From contig JAIYCD010000182.1 in assembly GCA_027488195.1 (NCBI GenBank), positions 1-64,000 on the forward strand: a stretch of DNA of 64,000 nucleotides, read 5' to 3'. Position 1 is the stretch's first letter. Every line of letters starts with the position of its first letter. This document shows positions 9,252 through 19,466 of this stretch, in pieces. The translations under genes were made by a program, and so were the position numbers. The notes beneath the pieces are model-generated. The model made no database searches, was not told where the DNA came from, and worked only from the letters and a program-made list of their open reading frames with translations. This DNA comes from Acetobacteraceae bacterium. Its GTDB lineage: Bacteria; Pseudomonadota; Alphaproteobacteria; Acetobacterales; Acetobacteraceae.

Positions 9252-10011
9252 GGGTCGCCCGGTAGGTGAAACGCGGTGCTGGGTGGCAGCCATCCGACAC
9301 CTCGAAGACGCGGCCATTCTGATCCAGGTAGCGCCGGCCGATCATCAGCGCCGGCGCACCGGGCTCGACTTCCAGCAGCGCCGCCTGCGCCTCGGGCACG
9401 CCGCCGGCAGAGAGATCCACCTCGACCGAGGAGAGCTGCAATCCGAAGCGGCGCTCGATCAGCGCATAGACCGAGACGGGCTGCTGGCCGATCTCCTCGA
9501 TCACGGCGGCGTATTCGGTGGGGATATGGATGATGGTGAAGGCGATGGGCGCCGTGGTCAGCCGCACGCGGCGGATGCCCTCCACCCGGAGCCAGGCCTC
9601 GCCCACGGGAACGCCGGGGACGTCGCTCGCCGGCACCTCGCGCGCGCGGAGAACGGTGAGGCGGGTTTCCTCCGGATATTGCAGCAACCCGCCCATATTG
9701 GTGAGCTCCTGCACGAAGCGGCCACGATTCTCATGCGCGATGACCGTGGTGCCGCTGCCCTGCCGGCGGGAGACGAGCCCCGCCTCCTCCACCAGGCGCA
9801 GCGCCTCGCGGATGGTGTGGCGCGAGGCGGCATAGAGGGCGCAAAGCTCCGTCTCGGTCGGCAGCATGCTGCCGATGGCGTGCTGCCCGCCCCGGATTTG
9901 CGCCAGAAGCTCGTCACTGATCTGCCGGTACCGCGGGCGCGGATCCGCGCTGGAGTTCGCGATGTCGCGCCGGCCCGTGCCGTCACCCCTGATTGTGTCG
10001 CCCTTGGTCAC
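9235..10011 (-). CDS. GntR family transcriptional regulator (UTRA domain)
   Basis: RYRQISDELLAQIRGGQHAIGSMLPTETELCALYAASRHTIREALRLVEEAGLVSRRQGSGTTV. Confidence 0.9.
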   Translation of the reverse strand: MTKGDTIRGDGTGRRDIANSSADPRPRYRQISDELLAQIRGGQHAIGSMLPTETELCALYAASRHTIREALRLVEEAGLVSRRQGSGTTVIAHENRGRFVQELTNMGGLLQYPEETRLTVLRAREVPASDVPGVPVGEAWLRVEGIRRVRLTTAPIAFTIIHIPTEYAAVIEEIGQQPVSVYALIERRFGLQLSSVEVDLSAGGVPEAQAALLEVEPGAPALMIGRRYLDQNGRVFEVSDGCHPAPRFTYRATLKREL

Positions 10012-10040
10012 GGCGCCCCCCGATTACATTCCCCACCTAG

Positions 10041-10586
10041 TTAACCGGGCTCCTTCACCAAGGCCAGCAGAGAACGCCATCGAGGGTCGGTCACGTCCTC
10101 GGCCCATTCGAAACCGGCCATTTCGGTGGTGATGATCTCGGCGCCGGCGCGCGCCAGGCGGGCCAGCGCCGCCTCTCGGCTGGAACCGCGGCGTGATCCC
10201 ATCGCGTCCCCCGCCGCCCAGACGCGGCGGCCGAGGCCCAGCAGGCCGAGCGCCGTCTGCATCACGCAGATATGCGCCTCATAGCCGCAGATCACGATAT
10301 CGCTGCGCTCCGGCGGCAAGGCGTCCCGGAAGGCGGAGGTGCGGCAGGCGTCGAAGCTGGTCTTGTGAAAGGTCTTTTCGCTGAGCGCCGCCAGCTCCGG
10401 CAGCAGGGGGCCGATGCGGTCCGGGCAATGCTCGGTCGCCCAGACGGGAATGTCGAAGAGCTTGGCGAGTTGCGCCAAGCGCTGCGCCTCGCGCGCCACG
10501 GCCGCGCCGCCCTCGATGGCAGGGTGCAGCTTGCCCTGCAGATCCACGAGCAGGAGTAGCGAGGTCCGCCGGTCCAGGGTGATCAT
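10041..10586 (-). CDS. Isochorismatase-like cysteine hydrolase
   Basis: SLLLLVDLQGKLHP...VICGYEAHICVMQTALGLLGLGRRVWAAGDAMGSR. Confidence 0.85.
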   Translation of the reverse strand: MITLDRRTSLLLLVDLQGKLHPAIEGGAAVAREAQRLAQLAKLFDIPVWATEHCPDRIGPLLPELAALSEKTFHKTSFDACRTSAFRDALPPERSDIVICGYEAHICVMQTALGLLGLGRRVWAAGDAMGSRRGSSREAALARLARAGAEIITTEMAGFEWAEDVTDPRWRSLLALVKEPG

Positions 10587-11149
10587 GACTTGCCCTCCAG
10601 CATGCGCTCCATCAATCCACGCGCGGCCAATCCGAACAAGCGCAAACGGCGTGTCTCGGACAAGACCAGCAGGCCCACGGCCTGGGCAAAAATTTCCGCC
10701 AGCAGCGCATCGGGCTCGGCGGAGCGTTCGGCCGCCGCGGCGCGGATGGGCGAGAGCGCCTCCAGCAGCAGGGCATTCAGTTCCGGGTCCACACCCTGCC
10801 CCAACCCGCGCGGTGCCGGTCCGCCCGGGCCGAGATAGAGGCCAAGCGCGAGCTCCTGCGGACGTGCCGCGTAGAAATCGAACAGCGCCAGCGCGCCCGC
10901 GCGAAATGCGTCGTCACCGGTGGCCGCCGCCTCGATCCTGGCCTTGAGCTCGGCGAGCGAGGCGCGCAGCAGCTCGGCATAGATCGCCTCGCGGCTGTCG
11001 AAATGGAAATAGAGCGCGGCCGGCGTATAGCCCGCACGGGCCGCAATGGCGCGCAGGCTGGCGCCTTCGAGCCCCTGCTCGGCGAAGACTTCCCGCGCGG
11101 CATCCAGGATGCGTTGCCGGCCCAGTTCCTTCTTGGAGGAGACACTCAT
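10583..11149 (-). CDS. TetR/AcrR family transcriptional regulator
   Basis: RQRILDAAREVFAEQGLEGASLRAIAARAGYTPAALYFHFDSREAIYAELL. Confidence 0.9.
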   Translation of the reverse strand: MSVSSKKELGRQRILDAAREVFAEQGLEGASLRAIAARAGYTPAALYFHFDSREAIYAELLRASLAELKARIEAAATGDDAFRAGALALFDFYAARPQELALGLYLGPGGPAPRGLGQGVDPELNALLLEALSPIRAAAAERSAEPDALLAEIFAQAVGLLVLSETRRLRLFGLAARGLMERMLEGKS

Positions 11150-11205
11150 TGACGCGCATAATCGAACAGCGTTAGATTTTTGGCAAGCACTCAGGGAATG
11201 CGGCC

Positions 11206-12735
11206 ATGCTGATATCCTCCGAAGCCTACAGGGACTCGCTCCGCGCGCTTTCCCCGCGTGTCTTCGTCAATGGCCAGCAGGTGAAGAGCGTGGCGGATGA
11301 GCCGCTGCTCGCCCCCGGCATCAACGCCCTCGGCGTCACCTATGACTTCGCCCTGCGCGCAGAATACCAGAAGCTGATGGTGGCGACGCAGCAGGGCTCG
11401 GGACGCGTCACCAATCGCATGTTGCACGTCAATGGCAGCACGGATGACCTGCTGACCAAGCTCGAAGCGGTGCGCCTGCTCTGCCGCGAATCCGGCTGCG
11501 CGCAGCGCTACCTGGCGCATGACGCGCTGAACGCGCTGCACCAGGGCACCAGGCGCGCCGATGACGAGCATGGCGGCGAGCGCCACGCCCGCTTCCTCGC
11601 CTATCTCGACGATGTGCAGGCGCGCGATCTCTCGCTCGGCATCGCGATGACGGATGCGAAGGGCGACCGCTCCAAACGGCCCGGCCAGCAGGCCAATCGC
11701 GACGTGCATGTCCATATCAAGGAACGGCGCCCGGATGGCATCGTGATCCGCGGCACCAAGGCCATCGTCACCGGCGCGCCCTACATGCATGAATTCCTCG
11801 TCATGCCCTGCCGCACCATGACGCCCGAGGATGCCGATTTCGCCGTCTGCTGCGCCGTGCCCGTGGACGCGGAGGGCATCACCATCGTGGCCCGCCCCGC
11901 CGGCCGCCCGGGCGAAGCGGCAGCCCGCTTCAGCAACAAGTATGGCCAGTCCACCGGCGTCGTGATGTTCGAGGATGTCTTCGTCCCCTGGGAACGGGTC
12001 TTCTTCGCTGGCGAGACGGTGGAAGCCGGCTTCATGACCACCAGCTACGCCACGCATCACCGCCATTCCTGCATCGCCGCCCGCGCCGGTTTCGGCGACC
12101 TGCTGATCGGCGCGGGCGCGCTGATGATCGAGGCCAACGGCCTGGACACTGACCGCCACGCCCATGTGCGTGATGCGATGGTGGACCTCATCAAGATCGT
12201 CGAGGGCTTCTTCGCTTGCGGTGTGGCCGCCAGCGTCTATGGCACGCGCGACCCGTCCGGTGCCGTGATGCCGGAGACGGTATTCAGCAATATCGGCAAG
12301 CTGCTGCTGGCGACGCAGGTCTATGACATGCACCGCCTCGCGCATTACGTCTCGGGCGGCTTGATCGTGGCCTTGCCCGGCCCTGATGAAGACCATAACC
12401 CCGAGACCGCCGCCTCGCTCTCCGCCGTACTCGCCGGCCGCGCCGACATCCCGGCCGAGAAGCGCCTGGATGTGGCGCGCTTCATGGAGGATCTGACGGC
12501 TTCCAACCAGGGCGGCTGGTATTCCGTGATCTCGCTGCATGGCGGCGGCAGCCCCGAGGCGATGAAGCGCGAGATCTGGCGGAATTACCCCGTGGAGGAG
12601 CGCAGCGCCCTGGTCGAGCGGCTGCTCGACCGCGGCATCCTCGACGAGGGCAAACGGACCTCCAAGCAGCCCGGCCGCTGCTGCGAGACGGGCTGCGAGC
12701 CGCCTGCCCTGCCCGCCCGCAACGCGGCCGAGTGA
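11206..12735 (+). CDS. 4-hydroxyphenylacetate 3-hydroxylase family protein (HpaB/AbfD-like)
   Basis: SPRVFVNGQQVKSVADEPLLAPGINALGVTYDFA...TNRMLHVNGSTDDLLTKLEAVRLLCRESGCAQRY. Confidence 0.85.
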   Translation: MLISSEAYRDSLRALSPRVFVNGQQVKSVADEPLLAPGINALGVTYDFALRAEYQKLMVATQQGSGRVTNRMLHVNGSTDDLLTKLEAVRLLCRESGCAQRYLAHDALNALHQGTRRADDEHGGERHARFLAYLDDVQARDLSLGIAMTDAKGDRSKRPGQQANRDVHVHIKERRPDGIVIRGTKAIVTGAPYMHEFLVMPCRTMTPEDADFAVCCAVPVDAEGITIVARPAGRPGEAAARFSNKYGQSTGVVMFEDVFVPWERVFFAGETVEAGFMTTSYATHHRHSCIAARAGFGDLLIGAGALMIEANGLDTDRHAHVRDAMVDLIKIVEGFFACGVAASVYGTRDPSGAVMPETVFSNIGKLLLATQVYDMHRLAHYVSGGLIVALPGPDEDHNPETAASLSAVLAGRADIPAEKRLDVARFMEDLTASNQGGWYSVISLHGGGSPEAMKREIWRNYPVEERSALVERLLDRGILDEGKRTSKQPGRCCETGCEPPALPARNAAE

Positions 12736-12737
12736 GG

Positions 12738-14810
12738 CTACGCCGCGCGGATCGCGCCCAGGAAGCCGTCCACCTTGCCTCGCAGGGCCGCGGCCTGCTC
12801 GGAAAGCCCGGCTGATGCCTCGCGCAGGCCGAAGGTCGCGGCAGCCGTGACCTCCGCCCCTTCGCGCACCTGTGCGGTCTGGCGGGAGACTTCCTCGGTG
12901 CCGCTCGCCGCGCGGGAGACGGCGCCGCCGATCTCCCTGGTCGCCGCCGCCTGCTCCTCCGCTGCCGCTGCCACCTTCTCGGCGATGGCGCTCACCTCCG
13001 CGATGGTGCGACCGATGCCGCGAATGGCATCGGCCGTGCGCGCCGTCTCCCCCTGCATCGCCCCGATCTGCTCGCGGATCTGATCCGTGGCCTTGGCGGT
13101 CTGCGCGGCCAGCGCCTTCACCTCGCCCGCGACCACGGCGAAGCCCTTGCCGGCATCGCCCGCCCGCGCCGCCTCGATCGTCGCGTTCAACGCCAGCAGG
13201 TTCGTCTGGGCGGCGATGGAATTGATCAGCACCACCACGTCGCCAATGCGCTGCGCGCCCTCCACCAGGACGCCCACAGCGGCATCCGTCGCGCGCGTAT
13301 CCTCCGCCGCCCTGGAGGCGATGCGGGCGCTTTCCGCGACCTGATGCGCCACCTGGGCGATGCTGGCCGCGAGTTCCTCGGTGGAGTTGGCGACGAGTCC
13401 TACCTCCTCGAAGGCGCTGCCCGCCGCGCGCGCCATGTCCTCCGCCCGGCCACGCGCATCCTCGGCGGCACGGCCGAGTTGATCGGCCGTGCCGTCCAGC
13501 GGTGCGGCGGCGGCCGCGAATGCGCCCAGGGTTTCCGCCACCTCCGCCTCGAACGTCCGGATCAGGTCCTGCGTCCGCTCCCCCTCGGCCAGCTTGGCGG
13601 CCTGAGCGGCCGCGGCCGAGGCCTCGGCAGCGCGGGCGGCCTCGGCATTGTGGCGCAGCACCTCCAGCGCGCCGGCCATCTGGCCGATTTCGTCGCGGCG
13701 CCCGTCATGCGGGATCTTCCGGGTGAGGTCGCCATCCGCCATGTGCTGCACGCTTTGCGTGAGCTCGATCACCGGCGTCACCACCCGCCGGCGCAGCAGG
13801 GCCGCCAGCCCCACCAGCAACAGCCCGGTGAGCAGCGCACATGTCAGCACCATCGCAAGGCTCCGCCATGCCGCGGCTTCGGCCTTCGCCGCATCGGCCA
13901 CCGCGGCCTCCAGCGCCGCGTCGCGCAGCAGCAGGATCTGCTGCAGGGCGGGCGTGGCCCAGGCCGTGAAGGCATCGCCCGTCAGCGGATAGGCGGCCCC
14001 GGTGCGCCCTGCCGCGACCAGCGCCTCGGTCATCCGCGCCGGTTCGCCGAAGTAGCGTGTCTGCACCTCGGCCACCGCCTGCGCGACGCGCGGCGGCTCG
14101 CCCAACATGCGGACCACCACGCGCGCGCGGTTCCACCCACTCTCGACGGCCATGGCCGCCCCGGCAATCGTCTCCAGCTCTGCGGACGTCAACGCGCGGC
14201 CGCTGTTCAGCGCAGTACCGATCGGCACGATCCGGCGGCTCGCCGCATCCCGGATGTCCCAGGTGATGCGCGCAACCAGCAAAAGGCCCTCAAGCCCACC
14301 TCCCGCCGCCGCCACGGCACGGTGGCTGCCATCCAGCAATTGGCTGACGCTGGACAGAATCTCACCATAGGCGGCCTGCGGTCGGCCGCGCAGCGCGGCG
14401 TCACGGGCGGCGAGCGGCTGTTGGGCGGCAGGCCGCAGGGTTCCGCGCAGCGCCGCAAGCTCGGCCGGCATGGCGTCCAGGCGGCGCAGCCCTGCCTCAA
14501 GGCCGGCGGCGCGCAGGGCCCCGAGCGTCCGCTGCAGCGCGGCATCCGTCTCGACCTCCACCGCGCGCAGCCGCTCCATCACGGCGACATCCGCGGCGCC
14601 AGACGCGTTCATGCGGATCACGTAGTTGCCGCGCTCGATCACCAGGCGCTCGGTCAGGCGCAGCAGATCGGCCGAGACGGCAACCTGCCCCGCCGCTTCG
14701 CGTGCGGCCACCGCCTTGCGGAACTCGCCCACGGCAAGGCCGCCGGCAAGGATCGCGGCGACGCAGCCGATCGACAGCATCGCCAGATTGAACAAAGTGC
14801 CCACGCGCAT
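12738..14810 (-). CDS. Methyl-accepting chemotaxis protein
   Basis: HAMP linker and MCP hairpin tip [40 protein letters not shown]. Confidence 0.95.
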   Translation of the reverse strand: MRVGTLFNLAMLSIGCVAAILAGGLAVGEFRKAVAAREAAGQVAVSADLLRLTERLVIERGNYVIRMNASGAADVAVMERLRAVEVETDAALQRTLGALRAAGLEAGLRRLDAMPAELAALRGTLRPAAQQPLAARDAALRGRPQAAYGEILSSVSQLLDGSHRAVAAAGGGLEGLLLVARITWDIRDAASRRIVPIGTALNSGRALTSAELETIAGAAMAVESGWNRARVVVRMLGEPPRVAQAVAEVQTRYFGEPARMTEALVAAGRTGAAYPLTGDAFTAWATPALQQILLLRDAALEAAVADAAKAEAAAWRSLAMVLTCALLTGLLLVGLAALLRRRVVTPVIELTQSVQHMADGDLTRKIPHDGRRDEIGQMAGALEVLRHNAEAARAAEASAAAAQAAKLAEGERTQDLIRTFEAEVAETLGAFAAAAAPLDGTADQLGRAAEDARGRAEDMARAAGSAFEEVGLVANSTEELAASIAQVAHQVAESARIASRAAEDTRATDAAVGVLVEGAQRIGDVVVLINSIAAQTNLLALNATIEAARAGDAGKGFAVVAGEVKALAAQTAKATDQIREQIGAMQGETARTADAIRGIGRTIAEVSAIAEKVAAAAEEQAAATREIGGAVSRAASGTEEVSRQTAQVREGAEVTAAATFGLREASAGLSEQAAALRGKVDGFLGAIRAA

Positions 14811-14949
14811 CGGCCCATATCCCTCTCGACCACAGTCCGCGACACATAGGCCCCAAGCCTTGATGATCCGTGAAGAATGGCCGTTAACCGCGATTTCATG
14901 CCTCCTCCCCTATCCCCGCGTGGTTTCCAGATGGACGAGGTGCCCGAGC

Positions 14950-15573
14950 ATGCCGAACGAGATCACGCCTGCCCTGCAGGATGCGTTGACCGCCGCCGTC
15001 GGCGCCGCCGTGCGCGCCGAGGTCCAGCCCCTCTTCCATGAACTGAACCGCTTCGTGGACCGCCGTATTGCCGAACTCAGCGCGGAGTTGCACGCCAGCG
15101 TCCAGCTGGCCGACATGACGGAGGAGAAAATCTCGCGCGAGCTGGCGCAGGTGCATGAGCGGATCGCGAACCTCGTCGCGATGCCCGCCGAGGCCAGCCG
15201 CAACAGTGGCGTGGAGCTGGAGGCGGTGGTCATGGCCACGGAATCCGCCGCCAACGTCATCCTCGAAGCCGCGGAAGCGATCCAGGACTGGATCATGCGC
15301 GGCCAGCCAGACGCGGAGGGGATGCAGGACCTCGCTGACAAGGTGAATGCCATCTTCGAGGCCTGCAGCTTCCAGGACGTGACCGGCCAGCGCATCCGCC
15401 GCGCCATCCAGCATTTGCAGCAGGTGGAGACGATGCTGGAGCGCGTGCTGCCCGGCCAGGCACGGCCAGCCGAGAGCAAGGTGGTGGTGCGCACACAGAT
15501 GCAAACCGTGGCCGCGGCACCCACCGCCGCCGACCTCGCCCAGGCCGACATCGACGCCCTGCTCAACGCCTGA
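14950..15573 (+). CDS. CheZ-like protein phosphatase
   Basis: Helical protein with FEACSFQDVTGQRIRRAIQHLQQVE (CheZ-type DxxxQ motif); ATG 14950. Confidence 0.75.
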   Translation: MPNEITPALQDALTAAVGAAVRAEVQPLFHELNRFVDRRIAELSAELHASVQLADMTEEKISRELAQVHERIANLVAMPAEASRNSGVELEAVVMATESAANVILEAAEAIQDWIMRGQPDAEGMQDLADKVNAIFEACSFQDVTGQRIRRAIQHLQQVETMLERVLPGQARPAESKVVVRTQMQTVAAAPTAADLAQADIDALLNA

Positions 15574-16336
15574 GGCGGAGCACCCAGGCGAGCAGGCCAA
15601 GGCCGCCGGCCAGCCCCAACATCACGACCGACAGCGCATTGGCCTCGGGCGTCATGCCCAGGCGCAGCTGCGAGAAGAGGTAGACCGGCAGGGTTGTGGC
15701 GCCCGGCCCGGAGACAAAGCTCGCCAGCACCACGTCATCAAGCGAGAGGGTGAAGGCCAGCAGCCATCCCGCCACAAGGCTCGGCGCGATCAAGGGCAGG
15801 GTGATGGTGCGAAACACGACGGCCGGGCTCGCGCCCAGATCCGCCGCCGCTTCCTCCAGCGCCGGATCGAGACCGGCGAGCCGCGCCTGCACCAGCACCG
15901 CCACATAGGCCATGCCCAGGGCCGCATGCGCGAGCCAGACCGTGACGGCGCCGCGTTGCGCCGGCCAGCCCGTCAGCGCCTGAAGGCCGACGAAGAGCAG
16001 CAGCAAGGCGAGGCCCATCACGACCTCGGGTAACACGAGCGGCGCGCCGGCCAGCACGCCGAAGATCGGCCGCCCGGCAAAGCGCCCGTGCCGCGCCAGC
16101 ACCCAGCCAAGCGACAGGCCGAGAACAGTGGCGAGGGAGGCGGCGGCGGCGCCGATGCGTAGCGAGAGCCAGGCCGCCTCAACCAATCGCTCATTGCCCG
16201 CCAGCGCCTCGAACCAGCGCAGCGAGAAGCCGCCCCATTGAAAGGGAATGCGGCTGCCGGAGAAGGCGTAGGCGGCCATGAGCAGGATCGGCGCCCAGAG
16301 AAAGGCCAGCCCGAGCGTGAGGAAGAAGCGTTTCAT
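15563..16336 (-). CDS. potC: Polyamine-type ABC transporter permease (PotC-like)
   Basis: Multi-TM; EEAAADLGASPAVVFRTITLPLIAPSLVAGWLLAFTLSLDDVVLASF. Confidence 0.88.
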   Translation of the reverse strand: MKRFFLTLGLAFLWAPILLMAAYAFSGSRIPFQWGGFSLRWFEALAGNERLVEAAWLSLRIGAAAASLATVLGLSLGWVLARHGRFAGRPIFGVLAGAPLVLPEVVMGLALLLLFVGLQALTGWPAQRGAVTVWLAHAALGMAYVAVLVQARLAGLDPALEEAAADLGASPAVVFRTITLPLIAPSLVAGWLLAFTLSLDDVVLASFVSGPGATTLPVYLFSQLRLGMTPEANALSVVMLGLAGGLGLLAWVLRLRR

Positions 16337-17169
16337 CGCGCCACCGACAAACGCTGGTAGAGCGCGATCGGCAGCAGCAACAGTGCCAGCAGCGCGGTAG
16401 AGAGCACGGCCGCCGCCGGCCAGTCGCGCGTCTGGAAGAACTCGCCCCAGATCGCGCGGCCGAAGAGCACGGAATCCGGCGCGCCCAGTACCTCGGGGAT
16501 CACGACCTCCCCCGCGGCCGGGATGAAGACCAGCAGGAAGGCCGCAGCCGCGGCGGGGGCGGCCAGCGGCAGGGTGATCGTCACGAAGACCATCCAGCGG
16601 CTGGCACCCAGGTCGGCCGCCGCTTCCTCCAGCCGCCGGTCGCGCCGCGCGAGCGTCGCGGTGAGGGGCAGGATGGCGAAGGGCAGGTAGCCATGCACCA
16701 TGCCAAGCAGCATCGCGCCCTCGCTGTAGAGCAGCGGCAGGGGCTCGGCGATGAGGCCCGCCTGCAACAGCGTCGCGTTGATCCAGCCGGCATCGCGCAG
16801 CAATCCCACCCAGGCCGCCAGGCGCAGCACGAAGCCGGACCAGAAGGGCAGCAGCACCAGCGCCAGCAGCGGCGCCTGCCAGCGCGGCGCGGCCGAGGCG
16901 ATGCCGAGCGCCATGCCGAAGCCCACCACCAGGCAGAGCGTGGCGGTGATGGCGGCCAGGCGGAGCGAGCGCAGCGCCGCATCCAGGTAGTAGGTGTCGG
17001 CAAAAAGCAGGGTCCAGGCTTCCAGGCTGCCCTGCCATCCCTCGCGCCCGATGGGCGGGATCACGGGCGGCACGCCAGGGGCCGAGGTGCCGAAGCCCAT
17101 GCCGAGCACGATCACCAGCGGCGCCGCCACCAGCATCATCAGGGCCAGCCAGGCGCCAGCGCGGATCAT
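16333..17169 (-). CDS. potB: Polyamine-type ABC transporter permease (PotB-like)
   Basis: EEAAADLGASRWMVFVTITLPLAAPAAAAAFLLVFIPAAGEVVIPEVLG. Confidence 0.88.
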   Translation of the reverse strand: MIRAGAWLALMMLVAAPLVIVLGMGFGTSAPGVPPVIPPIGREGWQGSLEAWTLLFADTYYLDAALRSLRLAAITATLCLVVGFGMALGIASAAPRWQAPLLALVLLPFWSGFVLRLAAWVGLLRDAGWINATLLQAGLIAEPLPLLYSEGAMLLGMVHGYLPFAILPLTATLARRDRRLEEAAADLGASRWMVFVTITLPLAAPAAAAAFLLVFIPAAGEVVIPEVLGAPDSVLFGRAIWGEFFQTRDWPAAAVLSTALLALLLLPIALYQRLSVAR

Positions 17170-18155
17170 GTGGCGAGCGGCGCCAAAGCGGCGGCGTCCC
17201 AGGTGAGGAAGACCTCCGCCCCCGGCTCGGGCAGCGCCGCACCGGCCGGCAGGACAAGGCGCAGGCCCGCCCCCGGGGCTTCCGCCAGCACCACCGCATC
17301 GGCGCCGCGGAAGGCGATCTCCGTCACCACGGCGCGCACGCCGTTCATTTCAGGCAGCCGGTCCGTCATCCGGATGCGCTCCGGGCGCAGCGCATAGGCT
17401 GGTGCATCGACTTCTGCGCTCAGACGGAATCGTCCCGCCTCCAGCACATTGGCCGCGCCCAGGAAGCGCGCGACGGAGCGCGTCGCGGGTCGCTCATAGA
17501 GTTCCCGCGGAGGGGCGACCTGGGCGATGCGCCCCTGCTCCAGCACAGCGACGCGGTCGGCCAGCGAGAGCGCCTCGGCCTGGTCATGCGTGACCATCAC
17601 GAAGCTGGCGCCGAGCCGGCGTTGCAGCGCACGCAATTCGAGACCGGTGCGTTCGCGCAGCCCGGAATCCAGTGCCGCCAGCGGCTCATCCAGCAGCACC
17701 AGCGGCGGCCGGCGGGCCAGCGCGCGGGCCAGCGCCACGCGCTGCTGCTGCCCGCCCGAGAGTTGCTGCGGCCGCCGCGCCTCCAGCCCCGCGAGCCCCA
17801 GCAGCGCGACCAGCTCCGCCACGCGCGGCCCAGGGTCACGATTGCCCGCGCGGCGCAGGCCATAGGCGATGTTCTCGCGCACGCTCATATGAGGAAACAG
17901 CGCATAGGACTGGAACATCATGGCGAGGTCGCGCTCAGGCGGCGCCAGGCGCGTGATGTCGCGGCCTTGCAGCGCGACCCGCCCCGCATCCGCCGCCTCG
18001 AACCCGGCGATCACCCGCAGCAGTGTGGATTTGCCCGAGCCCGAGCCGCCCAGCAGGGCGAAGAACTCACCCGCGCCGATCTGGAGCGAGAGCGCATCCA
18101 GCGCCGTGGTTGCGCCGAAGCGCTTGGTCACGCCCTCGAGCGCGAGCAGCGTCAC
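17166..18155 (-). CDS. potA: Polyamine-type ABC transporter ATP-binding protein (PotA-like)
   Basis: LLGGSGSGKSTLLR, LSGGQQQRVALARAL, VLLDEPLAALD. Confidence 0.92.
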   Translation of the reverse strand: MTLLALEGVTKRFGATTALDALSLQIGAGEFFALLGGSGSGKSTLLRVIAGFEAADAGRVALQGRDITRLAPPERDLAMMFQSYALFPHMSVRENIAYGLRRAGNRDPGPRVAELVALLGLAGLEARRPQQLSGGQQQRVALARALARRPPLVLLDEPLAALDSGLRERTGLELRALQRRLGASFVMVTHDQAEALSLADRVAVLEQGRIAQVAPPRELYERPATRSVARFLGAANVLEAGRFRLSAEVDAPAYALRPERIRMTDRLPEMNGVRAVVTEIAFRGADAVVLAEAPGAGLRLVLPAGAALPEPGAEVFLTWDAAALAPLAT

Positions 18156-19240
18156 CGGCCCGCCTTGAACCGCGCCCAGAGCCGCGCGCGGGCGCGTTCA
18201 CCCGCCTGGGCCGGCGTGCCGGCGACGAAGCTCAGGGCCAAAGTCTCGGACGGCGGGAAGACGCTTGGGTCATTCGCCACCTCAGGCGGCAGCAGCGCAC
18301 GGGAGGCGGGAACGGCATTGGGGTAGCGCACCTGGCGGGTGATTCCAGCCATGATTTCGGGCTGCAGGATGAAGTTGATGAAGGCGTGCGCGGCGTCGGG
18401 GTTCGGCGCATCGGCCGGGATCGCCATCATGTCGAACCAGAGCTGCGCGCCCTCGCGCGGCATCACGTAGGTCACCTCATGCGCGCGGCGGGCTTCACGG
18501 GCACGCGCCGTCGCCTGGATCACATCGCCCGAATAGCTGAAAGCGAGGCAGATCTCCCCCGCCGCCAGCGCGTCGATGATGGCCGGCGGCGATGGGATGG
18601 AGCGCAGGAAGGGACGGATCGCAAGCAGCGCGCGCTGGGCGGCGTCAAGGTCGGCCTGCGCCACGCTGTCGGGGTGGCGGCCCAGATGGCGCAGCACGGA
18701 GGGCAGGACATCCACGGCGCTGTCCATCACCGCGATGCCACAGCGCGCGATGCGCCGCGCATGCTCGGGATTCAGCAGCAGGTCGAGGCTGTCGAGCGGC
18801 GCATCGGGCGCGAGTTCACGGATGCGCGCCGCGTTCATGCCGAGGCCGACGGTGCCCCAGAGATAGATCACGCCATGGCGGTTCCCGGGATCCACCGCCG
18901 CGATCCGCGCCATCAGCGCTGGGTCGAGATTGGCGGCATTGGGCAGCCGCGCGCGGTCCAGCGGGCGCAGCGCGCCGGCGCGGACGAGGCGGTTGAAGGA
19001 AGGCTCGCTGGTCGGAACCACGATGTCATAGCCCGAACGGCCCGCGGATAATTTTCCTTCGAGCGTCTCTAGCGTGTCATAGACGTCGTAGCGCACGCGG
19101 ATCCCCGTCTCGCGCTGGAAGCGCTCGATCGCGTAGGGATCCATGTAGTCCGCCCAGTTGTAGATGTTGATCGTCGGTTGCTGGGCCTGGGCGTTCACGC
19201 CGGCGAGCAGCAGGGCCAGGGTCAGCAGAAATCGGCGCAT
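18152..19240 (-). CDS. Polyamine-type periplasmic substrate-binding protein (PotF/PotD-like)
   Basis: PTINIYNWADYMDPYAIERFQRETGIRVRYDVYDTLETLEGKL; 4-bp overlaps through the operon. Confidence 0.92.
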   Translation of the reverse strand: MRRFLLTLALLLAGVNAQAQQPTINIYNWADYMDPYAIERFQRETGIRVRYDVYDTLETLEGKLSAGRSGYDIVVPTSEPSFNRLVRAGALRPLDRARLPNAANLDPALMARIAAVDPGNRHGVIYLWGTVGLGMNAARIRELAPDAPLDSLDLLLNPEHARRIARCGIAVMDSAVDVLPSVLRHLGRHPDSVAQADLDAAQRALLAIRPFLRSIPSPPAIIDALAAGEICLAFSYSGDVIQATARAREARRAHEVTYVMPREGAQLWFDMMAIPADAPNPDAAHAFINFILQPEIMAGITRQVRYPNAVPASRALLPPEVANDPSVFPPSETLALSFVAGTPAQAGERARARLWARFKAGR

Positions 19241-19314
19241 GGGGCGGGCTCCGCGTCAGGGTACCGAGCCTAATGGCGCAGCCGGCGCTGTTGCACAATA
19301 TACGCTTTTTTTCC

Positions 19315-19343
19315 TTGACGTTCCTTCTTTGTTCTCGTAAAGA
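19315..19343 (+). promoter_or_regulatory. Sigma70-like promoter TTGACG-N17-TAAAGA with embedded LexA-type SOS box GTTC-N7-GTTC (19320-19334)
   Basis: TTGACGTTCCTTCTTTGTTCTCGTAAAGA upstream of the tail cassette; motif position between -35 and -10. Confidence 0.7.
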
Positions 19344-19466
19344 AAGCGGGCCAAGGGGTGAATTGCGTCCAGTGCCGCGCCCCGGGCCGCACCCCTCCCT
19401 CCCCTTTCCGATGCACCCGCGCGCCTGCGCGGCTTGCCGCCCTCGTGGCTTAGGAGACGCACGCCC

